Positions 1-6,906 of a stretch of DNA of 9,931 nt are shown here, one piece after another. Below the pieces are notes generated by a model. The model was given only the letters and a program-made list of their open reading frames with translations, searched no databases and was not told where the DNA came from. The position numbers and the translations under genes are program-made. Every line of letters starts with the position of its first letter. Position 1 is the stretch's first letter. The stretch is from Micavibrio aeruginosavorus (GTDB lineage Bacteria > Pseudomonadota > Alphaproteobacteria > Micavibrionales > Micavibrionaceae). The stretch lies in assembly GCA_003241285.1 (NCBI GenBank), contig QFOT01000075.1, positions 1 through 9,931 on the forward strand, given 5' to 3'.

Positions 1-564
1 CTTTTCGTCATCGGCCAGGGAAACGCTACGGGCAGGCTTTCCCTCATCGAGAGCTGTCTTAACGCGCTTCATCAAATCAAGCTGGCCAGTTAAAGTTTTA
101 TCGCCTTTGGCTTTTTTGGTCATGTTATCAATCTGGCGCTCTAAACTCTCCATATCAGCGATCATTAATTCCATTTCGATGATTTCGGCATCGCGGATCG
201 GATCGACAGAACCTTCGACATGCGTAATGTTTTCATCATCGAAACAGCGAAGCACATGAATAACCGCATCCGTTTCGCGGATGTTAGCCAAAAATTTATT
301 ACCTAAGCCCTCGCCTTTAGACGCGCCCTTCACAAGGCCAGCAATATCGACAATCTCAAGTTGGGTCGGAATAATTTTCTGAGATTTGCCGATTTCGGCC
401 AGTTGGTCGAGGCGTGAATCCGGCACCGCCACTCGGCCTACATTCGGCTCGATAGTGCAGAATGGAAAATTCGCGGCCTGCGCCGCAGCCGTTGCCGTCA
501 GCGCGTTGAACAAAGTTGATTTCCCGACATTCGGCAGACCAACAATTCCACAATTAAATCCCAT
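1..564 (-). CDS. ychF: Ribosome-binding ATPase YchF (Obg-like), N-terminal 188 residues, cut by window edge
   Basis: YchF/OLA1 family P-loop NTPase. The family is related to Obg GTPases, prefers ATP and binds ribosomes; it is linked to translation and stress responses. The visible part holds the P-loop GLPNVGKST at residues 9-17, the NFPFCTIEPN segment typical of YchF, the G3 motif DIAG at 73-76, and the family signature GLVKGASKGEGLGN just after it. Family members are about 363 residues, so roughly half is visible. The NxxE element that replaces the GTP-specific NKxD, and the TGS domain, lie outside the window. The ATG at 562-564 gives the usual start MGFNCGIVG. It overlaps the last codons of pth by 11 nt in another frame, which suggests translational coupling. 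The pth–ychF pairing is common in proteobacteria. Identification is secure. Confidence 0.97.
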   Translation of the reverse strand, partial: MGFNCGIVGLPNVGKSTLFNALTATAAAQAANFPFCTIEPNVGRVAVPDSRLDQLAEIGKSQKIIPTQLEIVDIAGLVKGASKGEGLGNKFLANIRETDAVIHVLRCFDDENITHVEGSVDPIRDAEIIEMELMIADMESLERQIDNMTKKAKGDKTLTGQLDLMKRVKTALDEGKPARSVSLADDEK

Positions 565-1168
565 CTTTTTCTTCCTTCTTTTCTTTTTTCAGTTTCGGCG
601 GCTGCAATATAAGCGCCACCTTCGTCATAAATTCTTCGTCTTTGTCTTGCAGCAAAAGTGTTACTGCATCCACAACAACTTTCAGAAATTTCTCCAGCTC
701 TTCTTCTTCGCTCTTGGCAAAATTTCCGAGAACATACCCTGTGACACGATTTTTGTCACCCGGATGTCCTATCCCAAGACGGACGCGTTTATAATCGGGT
801 GTGCCGAGCCAGTCATCCATTGAGCGCAAGCCGTTATGCCCGCCTGCCCCGCCGCCTGTTTTAACCTTTACGCGAAATGGCGCTATATCAAGTTCATCGT
901 GAAAGGCGATGATGTTTTGCGGCGGAATTTTATAAAATTTTGCAGCCTCACCAACCGATTTGCCGGAATTATTCATAAACGTCATCGGCTTTAAAATAGC
1001 GACCTTATTTCCATTAATTACACCTTCGGCATAATCGCCCTGATATTTTTTCTTGAACGGAGGAAATCCATATTTATCGGCAATAAGGTCGACCGCCATA
1101 AATCCTACATTATGACGATGGCTTTCATATTCTTTTCCGGGGTTACCCAATCCGACCAGCAGGTGCAT
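554..1168 (-). CDS. pth: Peptidyl-tRNA hydrolase
   Basis: Cytoplasmic enzyme that cleaves the ester bond of peptidyl-tRNAs dropped by stalled ribosomes, so the tRNA can be reused. The 204 residues show the complete bacterial Pth family pattern: GLGNPG at 6-11 with N9, RHNVGF at 18-23 with the catalytic His19, PMTFMN at 61-66 with N66, FHDELDI at 89-95 with Asp91, and GGHNGLRS from 109 with N112. GIGHPGDKN (133-140 region) is also typical. The tail from about residue 188 is lysine- and glutamate-rich and somewhat longer than in E. coli. The start ATG lies only 18 nt past a strong intrinsic terminator-like hairpin that follows rplY, so expression needs readthrough or an internal promoter. The Shine-Dalgarno signal is weak (AAAGTGAA). 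The 3' end overlaps ychF by 11 nt. Confidence 0.97.
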   Translation of the reverse strand: MHLLVGLGNPGKEYESHRHNVGFMAVDLIADKYGFPPFKKKYQGDYAEGVINGNKVAILKPMTFMNNSGKSVGEAAKFYKIPPQNIIAFHDELDIAPFRVKVKTGGGAGGHNGLRSMDDWLGTPDYKRVRLGIGHPGDKNRVTGYVLGNFAKSEEEELEKFLKVVVDAVTLLLQDKDEEFMTKVALILQPPKLKKEKKEEKDGI

Positions 1169-1180
1169 TTCACTTTATCC

Positions 1181-1217
1181 AATAAAAATCCCCCTCACTT
1201 GTACAGGAGGGGGATTT
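1181..1217 (-). terminator. Strong intrinsic terminator or attenuator after rplY, before pth
   Basis: Read on the minus strand, a perfect 11-bp inverted repeat (AAATCCCCCTC at 1217-1207 and its complement at 1196-1186) encloses a 10-nt loop and is followed by TTTTTATT (1188-1181). The GC-rich stem plus T-run fits a rho-independent terminator acting on transcripts from rplY. On the plus strand no T-run follows. The hairpin starts 19 nt past the rplY stop and ends only 12 nt before the pth start codon. Confidence 0.8.
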
Positions 1218-1236
1218 GAAAAAGAAGTATTTTAGA

Positions 1237-1917
1237 TTATTTCTTCGCTGCTGGTTTTGCAGCGGGCTTGCCGTCTTTACCCGCAGCAGCAGCCGCTTTC
1301 GCAGCAACTTCAGCATCAGATTCAGGAGCAGTAATTTCAGCTTCCACAAATTCCTTAGGTGAAACGATAGAAGCAATCGTGATATTTTCCTTTGAAGGGG
1401 ATTCAGCGCCCTTTGGAAGCTTTACATCTGCCATATGGACGGAATCGCCGATATTTGCAGATGAAAGATCGATTTCCACGGCTTCCGGAATATCCGTCAC
1501 GACGCAGCGCAGTTCCAGTTCATGGTAAGCAACGTTCAACACGCCGCCGGATTTACCAGCAGGAGATGTTTCGTAACCTGTAAAGTGAACAGGAACATGA
1601 ACGGTTGTTTTTGTTTTCGGGCCGACGCGAAGGAAATCCACGCTTTCGATTTTGTCTGATACAGGGTGCAACTGAACGTCGCGTACAAGCGCCAGAATTT
1701 TTTCGCCTTCAAGATCTATTTCGCACAAATTAGTAAAGATGTGGCCCTTATGGTATTCAAGGCGTGTTTCTTTTTCTGGCAGGGAGATAATAACAGGAGC
1801 TTTATTGTCTCCATAAATAACGGCAGGTACACGGTTCTCGCGACGAAGCTGACGAGCAATCCCCTTACCGGCCCGTTCGCGTTTTTGTGCAGCCAAAGCA
1901 TAGCGCTTAGATGACAT
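1237..1917 (-). CDS. rplY: 50S ribosomal protein L25, long TL5/Ctc form
   Basis: Large-subunit protein that binds 5S rRNA. The 226 residues hold an N-terminal L25 domain (about 1-98) with RAGKGIARQLRRENRVPAVIYG-type sequence at 15-36 and ALVRDVQLHPVSDKIESVDF at 76-95. A C-terminal TL5/Ctc beta domain follows (about 100-190, including SGGVLNVAYHELE). The last 25 or so residues are alanine/lysine-rich and low-complexity, typical of alphaproteobacterial L25 tails. E. coli L25 has only the first domain (94 residues). The start ATG at 1915-1917 is preceded by an AAGGAA Shine-Dalgarno about 7 nt away. It lies 97 nt downstream of prs and is followed by a strong terminator hairpin. prs–rplY–pth–ychF is a common bacterial order. 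The symbol ctc is also used for this long form. Confidence 0.95.
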   Translation of the reverse strand: MSSKRYALAAQKRERAGKGIARQLRRENRVPAVIYGDNKAPVIISLPEKETRLEYHKGHIFTNLCEIDLEGEKILALVRDVQLHPVSDKIESVDFLRVGPKTKTTVHVPVHFTGYETSPAGKSGGVLNVAYHELELRCVVTDIPEAVEIDLSSANIGDSVHMADVKLPKGAESPSKENITIASIVSPKEFVEAEITAPESDAEVAAKAAAAAGKDGKPAAKPAAKK

Positions 1918-2014
1918 GGTTAGTTTCCTTATGTAAATATAGGTTAAGGTCCGCCTCCAGGGGTGCGGGACCGATGGCGGTTTATAGCCAAATTAGCCTT
2001 TAATAGGCAAGGAC

Positions 2015-2947
2015 TTATTTGAAAAGCGCCGAAATAGAGCGATCTTCAGCAATCCGCTTGATGGCTTCAGCCAAAAGCGGGGCAATAGTTAGCTGCTCGA
2101 TGTTTTTGCACGCCTTTATACTCTCGGATGCCGGGATCGAGTCGCTCGTTACCAGTCGTGACAGCGCCGAAGACGAAACTCTTGCAACCGCTCCGCCTGA
2201 TAGAACCCCGTGAACGACATAGGCAGAAACCGACTTAGCCCCATGCTTCATCAGCGCTTCCGCCCCGTTGCATAAGGTCCCGGCTGAATCGACGATATCG
2301 TCGATCATGATACAGGTCTTGCCCTCGACTTCGCCGATCACATGCATGACTTCCGAGACCCCTGCGCGTTCGCGGCGCTTGTCAATAATGGCCAGTTCGG
2401 CGTTCAAACGCTTGGCAATAGCCCTTGCGCGAACAACTCCGCCGACATCCGGCGATACGATCACCAAATCTTCCCCGGCATATTTTTTCTCAATATCAGG
2501 GATAAAAACAGGCGAAATAATCAAATTATCAGTCGGGATATCGAAGAAACCCTGAATCTGACCGGCGTGAAGGTCGAGCGTTAAAACGCGGCTTGCTCCG
2601 GCGGCGGTAATCATGTTGGCGACCAGCTTGGCGGAAATCGGCGTTCTGGGCCCAGTCCGGCGATCCTGACGCGCATAGCCGAAATACGGAATAACGGCTG
2701 TAATCCGGCGGGCTGAGGAGCGGCGCAGCGCGTCAATCGCGATCAAAAGCTCCATTAAATTATCATTGGCGGGATAGCAGGTTGACTGAATAATAAAGAC
2801 GTCTTCGCCGCGGATATTCTCGTCAATCTCAACAAACACTTCCATATCGGCAAAGCGGCGCATGGAGGCTTGTGTCAGGGGTACTTCCAGATATTTGGCA
2901 ATGGCCTGGGCCAGCGGGAGGTTTGAATTTCCGGAAATCAGCTTCAT
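2015..2947 (-). CDS. prs: Ribose-phosphate pyrophosphokinase (PRPP synthetase)
   Basis: Transfers pyrophosphate from ATP to ribose-5-phosphate to make PRPP, the precursor of purines, pyrimidines, NAD, histidine and tryptophan. The 310 residues match the usual length of about 310-320. Visible motifs are YARQDRR at 91-97 (ATP contact), LDLHAGQIQGFF from 124 with the catalytic His127, SPDVGG at 165-170, the flexible-loop Lys190/Arg192 in DKRRERAG, and the PRPP-binding loop DDIVDSAGT at 216-224. The start ATG at 2945-2947 has an AAGGG ribosome site upstream and a candidate sigma-70 promoter at 2975-3002. It is divergent from a small membrane ORF at 3025. No truncation or missing active-site residue is seen. 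Confidence 0.98.
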   Translation of the reverse strand: MKLISGNSNLPLAQAIAKYLEVPLTQASMRRFADMEVFVEIDENIRGEDVFIIQSTCYPANDNLMELLIAIDALRRSSARRITAVIPYFGYARQDRRTGPRTPISAKLVANMITAAGASRVLTLDLHAGQIQGFFDIPTDNLIISPVFIPDIEKKYAGEDLVIVSPDVGGVVRARAIAKRLNAELAIIDKRRERAGVSEVMHVIGEVEGKTCIMIDDIVDSAGTLCNGAEALMKHGAKSVSAYVVHGVLSGGAVARVSSSALSRLVTSDSIPASESIKACKNIEQLTIAPLLAEAIKRIAEDRSISALFK

Positions 2948-2952
2948 AAAAC

Positions 2953-2982
2953 TTGCCCTTTTTGTGAGAACCCGACTATAAA
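2953..2982 (+). promoter_or_regulatory. Candidate sigma-70 promoter of the small membrane ORF
   Basis: TTGCCC (2953-2958) and TATAAA (2977-2982), spaced 18 bp, face the ORF starting at 3025. The -10 overlaps the -10 proposed for prs on the opposite strand, so the two promoters would compete for polymerase. This was seen by eye and is not proven. Confidence 0.35.
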
Positions 2983-3002
2983 AAGTCTGAGATATAAAGC
3001 AA
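2975..3002 (-). promoter_or_regulatory. Candidate sigma-70 promoter of prs
   Basis: On the minus strand TTGCTT (-35, 3002-2997) and TATAGT (-10, 2980-2975) are separated by 16 bp. The -10 lies about 27 bp before the prs start codon, which suggests a short leader with the AAGGG ribosome site. The match to consensus is good, but the assignment rests on inspection only. Confidence 0.45.
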
Positions 3003-3024
3003 TGAGTTTTTAAGGATAATCTTC

Positions 3025-3282
3025 ATGGCAACTTCAGATAGTGCCTTCAAAGAGTTTATAGGCGCAGCATTTTTAGGTTGGCTGGCGGCCACAACGCCTA
3101 CAGCTGTTATGCATTATAACGAAGCTAACACCTGCCCTCCTGAAAACAAATCTTTAGAATGCATCGAATTGAAGGACGAGTTTAATAATCGTGGCTTGGG
3201 CGGCGCTCTTGGCGCTTCCGCTATTTATCTTCTAACCATGCCGCGGAGAAGAAAGACATCCCATTCTAACGAATTGAAATAA
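3025..3282 (+). CDS. Small two-helix membrane protein of unknown function
   Basis: I do not recognise a family. The 85-residue product has a likely membrane helix at about 11-30 (FIGAAFLGWLAATTPTAVM) and a second, glycine- and alanine-rich one at about 57-72. Between them is a hydrophilic loop with two cysteines, C37 and C46, followed by the acidic stretch ELKDEF. The basic PRRRK after helix 2 suggests a cytoplasmic C-terminus. By the positive-inside rule the molecule would then be a hairpin with both ends inside and the cysteine loop in the periplasm, where a disulfide could form; this is inference. Support that the gene is real: an AAGGAT ribosome site 7 nt before the ATG, a plausible promoter, and placement in an otherwise empty gap. 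It is divergent from prs and its last 17 nt overlap pgeF tail to tail. Confidence 0.65.
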   Translation: MATSDSAFKEFIGAAFLGWLAATTPTAVMHYNEANTCPPENKSLECIELKDEFNNRGLGGALGASAIYLLTMPRRRKTSHSNELK

Positions 3283-4021
3283 CCGATAATTCGCGACCGT
3301 AGTCTTTTTCCTGATTATGCGTAGCCCTGCGGAAGCTGAAAAAGTCATCTTCCTCCTTATATGTATCAAGGCCGCTTAAAGTAATATTTCTAATTCCCGC
3401 CCGTTCCAGACGGAATTTTATATAGGCCGGCAAATCAAACCATAATTTATCCGGCGCACCTGGCTTGAAATACATGATGCTGTCGCGGTCTTCTTCAAAA
3501 AAAGGCGTTTGAAATCCTTCAGAAACTTCATAGCTTTCAGGGCCGATACATGGCCCGAGGCATGATTTGATCGTTTCTATAAAAGCGCCCTCTTCGACCA
3601 TCTTCTTGATCGTATTCTCAAGAACGCCTTTGACCGCCCCGCCCCATCCGGCATGTGCCGCGCCAATAACAGGCCCCTTCGCGCTATCACCGATGAAAAG
3701 CACAGGCCCGCAATCAGCCGTCAGAATTCCTATCGCAACACCCGGCGTCGATGTAACAAGTGCATCGCCTAGAAATTTTTCATCGCTTTGAGATGTAAGA
3801 ACAATACAATCCGGACTATGCACCTGGTACGGCGTTGTCAGATTTTTGATATCCAAAACTTTTTGAATTCGGGCGCGGTTTTCTTTAACCGCAGTAATTT
3901 CATCGCCCGAAGCGAGGCTTGCATTCAGGCTGGAATAAATACCGTCACTTACTCCGCCCTTGCGGCCAAAAAAACCATAAGAAACTCTAGGATCGTCAAA
4001 CTCTTCGAATGTCAGATGCAT
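3266..4021 (-). CDS. pgeF: Peptidoglycan editing factor PgeF (YfiH / multicopper-oxidase-like domain)
   Basis: PgeF/YfiH proteins remove wrongly incorporated L-serine from peptidoglycan precursors; older annotations call them laccase-domain or DUF152 proteins. The 251 residues show the three conserved metal-type ligands: His68 in YQVHSPDC, Cys104 in TADCGPVL and His123 in AAHAGWGG. They also show CLGPCIGPESYEV at 154-166 and the C-terminal FFSFRRATHNQEKDYGRELS. The Cys often found in the CTY motif before FFS is absent here (DTYKEEDDFFS). The ATG start overlaps the 3' end of the upstream methyltransferase gene by 10 nt, so translation is probably coupled. The gene closes an hldD/lgt/methyltransferase/pgeF series, and its envelope role fits lgt nearby. 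Exact substrate is known only from the family. Confidence 0.93.
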   Translation of the reverse strand: MHLTFEEFDDPRVSYGFFGRKGGVSDGIYSSLNASLASGDEITAVKENRARIQKVLDIKNLTTPYQVHSPDCIVLTSQSDEKFLGDALVTSTPGVAIGILTADCGPVLFIGDSAKGPVIGAAHAGWGGAVKGVLENTIKKMVEEGAFIETIKSCLGPCIGPESYEVSEGFQTPFFEEDRDSIMYFKPGAPDKLWFDLPAYIKFRLERAGIRNITLSGLDTYKEEDDFFSFRRATHNQEKDYGRELSVISIR

Positions 4022-5028
4022 TTTGATATTCCGATCACTTTAAACAACTGCCCCATTTCATCGCGATGTATCAAGCGGCGCAAGCCCGCCATAATATTTT
4101 CACGCAAAGCTGGGTTAGCTCCAGATAGATTTTCTGCGCGGATTTCAATCCCCATGGCTTTCAGGAATTCGCTTTGCGTCGTGAAATGATCGACCTGTAC
4201 GCCTTGAGTCAGATGCTTTAAAATAGAAAAATCGACATGGCTTGTCAGATCTTGCTCACCTGGATTTTCAAGTACATTGGCATATTGATGATTTTTAACC
4301 GCCTGAAATGTACCGACCAGTTTCGGCTCTAAATGCCCGTAATCAATGACAAGCGCCGCACCTTTTTGCTTTTCCACACGTGCCGTAATTTCTTCCCATG
4401 CCATTTCACGAGCGGGTGAGAATTCATATACACTGTTTTCCGGTGCATCAGGCAGATCATTGCCCCTCAATAAACTTCCCAATCCGAAAGCCAGCTGATC
4501 ACCATTCAAACCGATAACGGCTTCTTGCCATCCGACCTTGGTTTTTACGGCCTGACGGAAAGACAGCGCATCAAAAAATTCATTGGCAATGAAAATAATA
4601 GGCGCGTCATCGGGGAGCGTTTCGATGCCCTCATGCCAACGAACATCACCTAGAGCCTGTTTTTGTTCTGCCTTTAAGGTATCGCTGATCTCGATTAAAT
4701 GAACATCAATGGTTAGATTCAGTTTCGAAAGAACGCGCAAGACATCTTTCATCAATGTACCGCGCCCGGGGCCAAGCTCACAGAGAATGACCTTCTTAGG
4801 ATTGCCAAGCTTTCCGATGATATCGGCGGCCCATATGCCCACCATTTCGCCAAATAACTGGCTGACTTCGGGCGCTGTAATAAAATCACCCGCCGCGCCT
4901 ACCGGATAAGCTTTCCGATAATACCCGAAATCAGGATGCGTCAGGCATAGATCCATATAATTAGCGATCGTGATTGGCCCATTCAAGCCGATCTGGCGGA
5001 CAATTAAATCATGTAGCTGGTTGGACAT
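4012..5028 (-). CDS. Class I SAM-dependent methyltransferase, NDUFAF7/MidA family (COG1565)
   Basis: The mitochondrial homologue NDUFAF7 dimethylates an arginine of the NDUFS2 subunit during complex I assembly; the bacterial members, of which mitochondria hold a descendant, are much less studied. The 338 residues carry the family landmarks: GDFITAPEVSQLFGE at 47-61, the SAM-binding glycine loop ELGPGRGTLMKD at 84-95, NEFFDALSFRQ at 149-159, IDYGH at 229-232, DLTSHVDF at 260-267 and GQLFKVI near the C-terminus. The ATG at 5026-5028 lies inside the end of lgt (20-nt overlap) with only a weak ribosome site, and the stop overlaps pgeF by 10 nt, so all three genes are probably coupled. A respiratory target such as the complex I NuoD/NuoCD subunit is inference from the eukaryotic homologue. 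Confidence 0.92.
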   Translation of the reverse strand: MSNQLHDLIVRQIGLNGPITIANYMDLCLTHPDFGYYRKAYPVGAAGDFITAPEVSQLFGEMVGIWAADIIGKLGNPKKVILCELGPGRGTLMKDVLRVLSKLNLTIDVHLIEISDTLKAEQKQALGDVRWHEGIETLPDDAPIIFIANEFFDALSFRQAVKTKVGWQEAVIGLNGDQLAFGLGSLLRGNDLPDAPENSVYEFSPAREMAWEEITARVEKQKGAALVIDYGHLEPKLVGTFQAVKNHQYANVLENPGEQDLTSHVDFSILKHLTQGVQVDHFTTQSEFLKAMGIEIRAENLSGANPALRENIMAGLRRLIHRDEMGQLFKVIGISKCI

Positions 5029-5827
5029 GACGCGCTTTTAATTTTTGAGCGATGATGAAAACCAGAATGCCGCCTGCGATGACCGGCATACAAAGCAATT
5101 GCCCCATTGATAGATCACCCACGATAAAGCCAAGTTGTGCATCCGGCTCTCGGAAAAATTCAATGATAAAACGGAAACATCCATAGCAGAACAGGAATGC
5201 CGCCGAGATCAATCCCGGTGTATTTCTGATTTTCGATATATGTGCCATGGTTACGAGAATAATAAACAATACCAAGCCTTCAAGCGCAGCTTCGTATAAC
5301 TGGCTAGGGTGTCTTGGCAGTTCACCACCTCTTGGAAAGATAATGCCAAAAGGAGATTCCGTTACGCGGCCGAATAACTCCCCATTAACGAAATTGGCAA
5401 TTCGCCCAAAGAAAAATCCGATCGTTGCGCCAACTGCAAATAAATCCGCCAGCCTGAATAATTCAACTTTTTTAATTTTCGCGTAGGAAATGATTACTGT
5501 GATAACGCCGATCAGCGCGCCGTGCCATGACATGCCGCCCTGCCATATTTTCAACACTTCCAACGGATGCTCGGCATAAATATGAAAGTTATAAAACAGG
5601 ATATAGCCGATACGTCCGCCAAGAATAACGCCCAGCACGGCCCAAGTCATAAAATCATCGATATCGGCTTCGTTCGGGCGATAGCGGTTCTGGTCCAGCC
5701 TTGCTATATGCTTGGCTAAAAACCAGCCACCGAGAATTCCTGCCAGATAGGCCAGCGCGTACCAGTGAATGGCTAACGGGCCCAGATGAATGGCTACCGG
5801 GTCTATGTTGGGGAATGAGAGAGACAT
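5009..5827 (-). CDS. lgt: Phosphatidylglycerol:prolipoprotein diacylglyceryl transferase
   Basis: Inner-membrane enzyme that moves diacylglyceryl from phosphatidylglycerol onto the lipobox cysteine of prolipoproteins, the first step in making bacterial lipoproteins. The 272 residues contain several hydrophobic segments and the Lgt signature GRIANFVNGELFGR, with the essential Arg142 and Glu150 (Arg143/Glu151 in E. coli numbering). His102 lies in MSWHGALIG, with LPRHPSQLYEA at about 170-180 and EFFREPDAQ with Arg226. The reading frame opens 3 nt earlier with TTG (5830). I prefer the ATG at 5825-5827 because the AAAGGA site is well spaced for it and too close to the TTG. A palindromic repeat lies just upstream. 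Downstream the gene overlaps the MidA-type methyltransferase. Confidence 0.97.
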   Translation of the reverse strand: MSLSFPNIDPVAIHLGPLAIHWYALAYLAGILGGWFLAKHIARLDQNRYRPNEADIDDFMTWAVLGVILGGRIGYILFYNFHIYAEHPLEVLKIWQGGMSWHGALIGVITVIISYAKIKKVELFRLADLFAVGATIGFFFGRIANFVNGELFGRVTESPFGIIFPRGGELPRHPSQLYEAALEGLVLFIILVTMAHISKIRNTPGLISAAFLFCYGCFRFIIEFFREPDAQLGFIVGDLSMGQLLCMPVIAGGILVFIIAQKLKARHVQPAT

Positions 5828-5840
5828 CAATTTCCTTTGT

Positions 5841-5904
5841 GCTTTCCCCGCGAAAGCGGGGATCTATTTCAAATACTCGAGGCCCCCGCTTTCGCGAGGG
5901 AAGC
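5841..5904. repeat. Palindromic interspersed repeat (REP/dRS3-like unit, CCCGCGAAAGCGGG core)
   Basis: Two arms of 21 nt, at 5841-5861 and 5884-5904, are inverted copies matching at 19 of 21 positions. Each arm also contains its own small palindrome; the first is CCCCGC-GAAA-GCGGGG. The core resembles a proteobacterial repeat family, seen from memory, whose translation gives PAKAGIQ-like peptides; here the forward frame reads FPAKAGI. It fills the hldD–lgt gap of 86 nt. Neither side has a T-run, so it does not look like an intrinsic terminator, although the hairpin could block exonucleases or modulate readthrough into lgt. No second copy was seen in the window. Confidence 0.75.
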
Positions 5905-5913
5905 ATAAACGGC

Positions 5914-6906
5914 TTATCTATACTGATCTTCCTTGGCCATATAAAGCTGGACGAATTGACGGACGCCGTCTTCCAGTTCCGTCATTGGCTTGTCATACCC
6001 TGCCGCACGCAGCTTGGTCATATCCGCCTCGGTAAAATACTGGTACTTGCCTTTTAACTGCTCCGGCATGTCATTGTAATGAATCTTCGGTGGCAATCCA
6101 GCAGCGGTGAACGTCGCCAGCGCGAGATCTTTAAAGCTTCTCGCCTTACCTGTCCCGACATTGAACAAACCCGATACTTTCGGGTTTTCGTAGAGCCACA
6201 GCATGACCGACACGCAATCATCGACATAGACGAAATCGCGAAGTTGCCCCCCATCTTCATATTTAGGATTAGCGGATTTAAAGAGCTTCGCCTGCGCGCC
6301 TGCCGCGATCTGCGGATACAGCTTGCTTATAACGCTCGCCTGTTCGCCTTTATGATATTCGTTCGGTCCATACACATTAAAGAATTTAAGACCGGCCCAT
6401 TGCGGCGGTGGAGATTCCGACTTGCTGACATGGATAAGATCCGATACCCGCCGATCGAAAGCATGTTTAGACCACCCATAGGCATTTAACGGATGAAGCT
6501 TCGCCAGTTCCTGCGGCGCATCGTCATCTTTAAAGCCTTGATTGCCATCTCCATAAGTCGCGGCGGAAGAGGCATAAATAAAGCGGACATTGTTTTTTGC
6601 ACACCAGCGCCAAAGGTCGCGCGTAAATACAAAGTTATTTTCGACAATCTTGTCGACGTCGCGTTCGGTTGTCGCCGAGATTGCGCCCATATGAAAGACG
6701 ACTTTGATCTCAGTTTTATGCCGGGACAGATATTGAAATAAATCCTGCGGCGGCACGATATCCCGAAGCGCCCGCTTGGACAAATTGCGCCATTTATCAT
6801 CGGTGCCGAATACATCGCAGACAACTATATCGGTCAAACCATGGGCCTCTAACCCGGCAACCAAATTGGATCCTATAAATCCGGCTCCGCCTGTTACAAT
6901 AATCAT
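5914..6906 (-). CDS. hldD: ADP-L-glycero-D-manno-heptose 6-epimerase
   Basis: Converts ADP-D-glycero-D-manno-heptose to the L,D form used in the inner core of lipopolysaccharide. It is an extended short-chain dehydrogenase/reductase with a Rossmann fold and NADP(H). The 330 residues show TGGAGFIGSN at 5-14 (nucleotide loop), SSAATYGDG from 113, the catalytic pair Tyr143/Lys147 in NAYGWSKHAFD, and the HldD hallmark NVYGPNEYHKGEQAS at 177-191 with Lys186. QLRDFVYVDD at 221-230, LFNVGTG at 247-253 and KYQYFTEAD near 287-295 complete the pattern. The start ATG has a good AGGAG ribosome site 7 nt upstream. It is divergent from ubiK across 148 nt. On its 3' side a palindromic repeat separates it from lgt. 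Its presence implies heptose-containing LPS. The symbol rfaD is also used. Confidence 0.95.
   Translation of the reverse strand: MIIVTGGAGFIGSNLVAGLEAHGLTDIVVCDVFGTDDKWRNLSKRALRDIVPPQDLFQYLSRHKTEIKVVFHMGAISATTERDVDKIVENNFVFTRDLWRWCAKNNVRFIYASSAATYGDGNQGFKDDDAPQELAKLHPLNAYGWSKHAFDRRVSDLIHVSKSESPPPQWAGLKFFNVYGPNEYHKGEQASVISKLYPQIAAGAQAKLFKSANPKYEDGGQLRDFVYVDDCVSVMLWLYENPKVSGLFNVGTGKARSFKDLALATFTAAGLPPKIHYNDMPEQLKGKYQYFTEADMTKLRAAGYDKPMTELEDGVRQFVQLYMAKEDQYR

Noticed and set aside
386..823. Plus-strand open frame of 145 codons opposite ychF and pth
   Set aside because: It lies fully antisense to two conserved genes, and its low-complexity phenylalanine-rich translation resembles no protein.
1948..1972. 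Hairpin GGTCC/GGACC between prs and rplY as a terminator
   Set aside because: Only 5 bp plus two more after a bulge, and no proper T-run follows on the minus strand; not strong enough to list.
5828..5830. TTG start for lgt one codon upstream of the ATG
   Set aside because: The AAAGGA site would be only about 3 nt from the TTG, but is correctly spaced for the ATG at 5827.
5701..6057. Plus-strand open frame spanning the palindromic repeat (peptide with SPRKRGSI)
   Set aside because: This peptide is the well-known spurious translation of the interspersed repeat and runs antisense into lgt and hldD.
6079..6489. Plus-strand open frame of 136 codons opposite hldD
   Set aside because: Antisense to a gene with complete HldD motifs; no ribosome site or recognisable domain.
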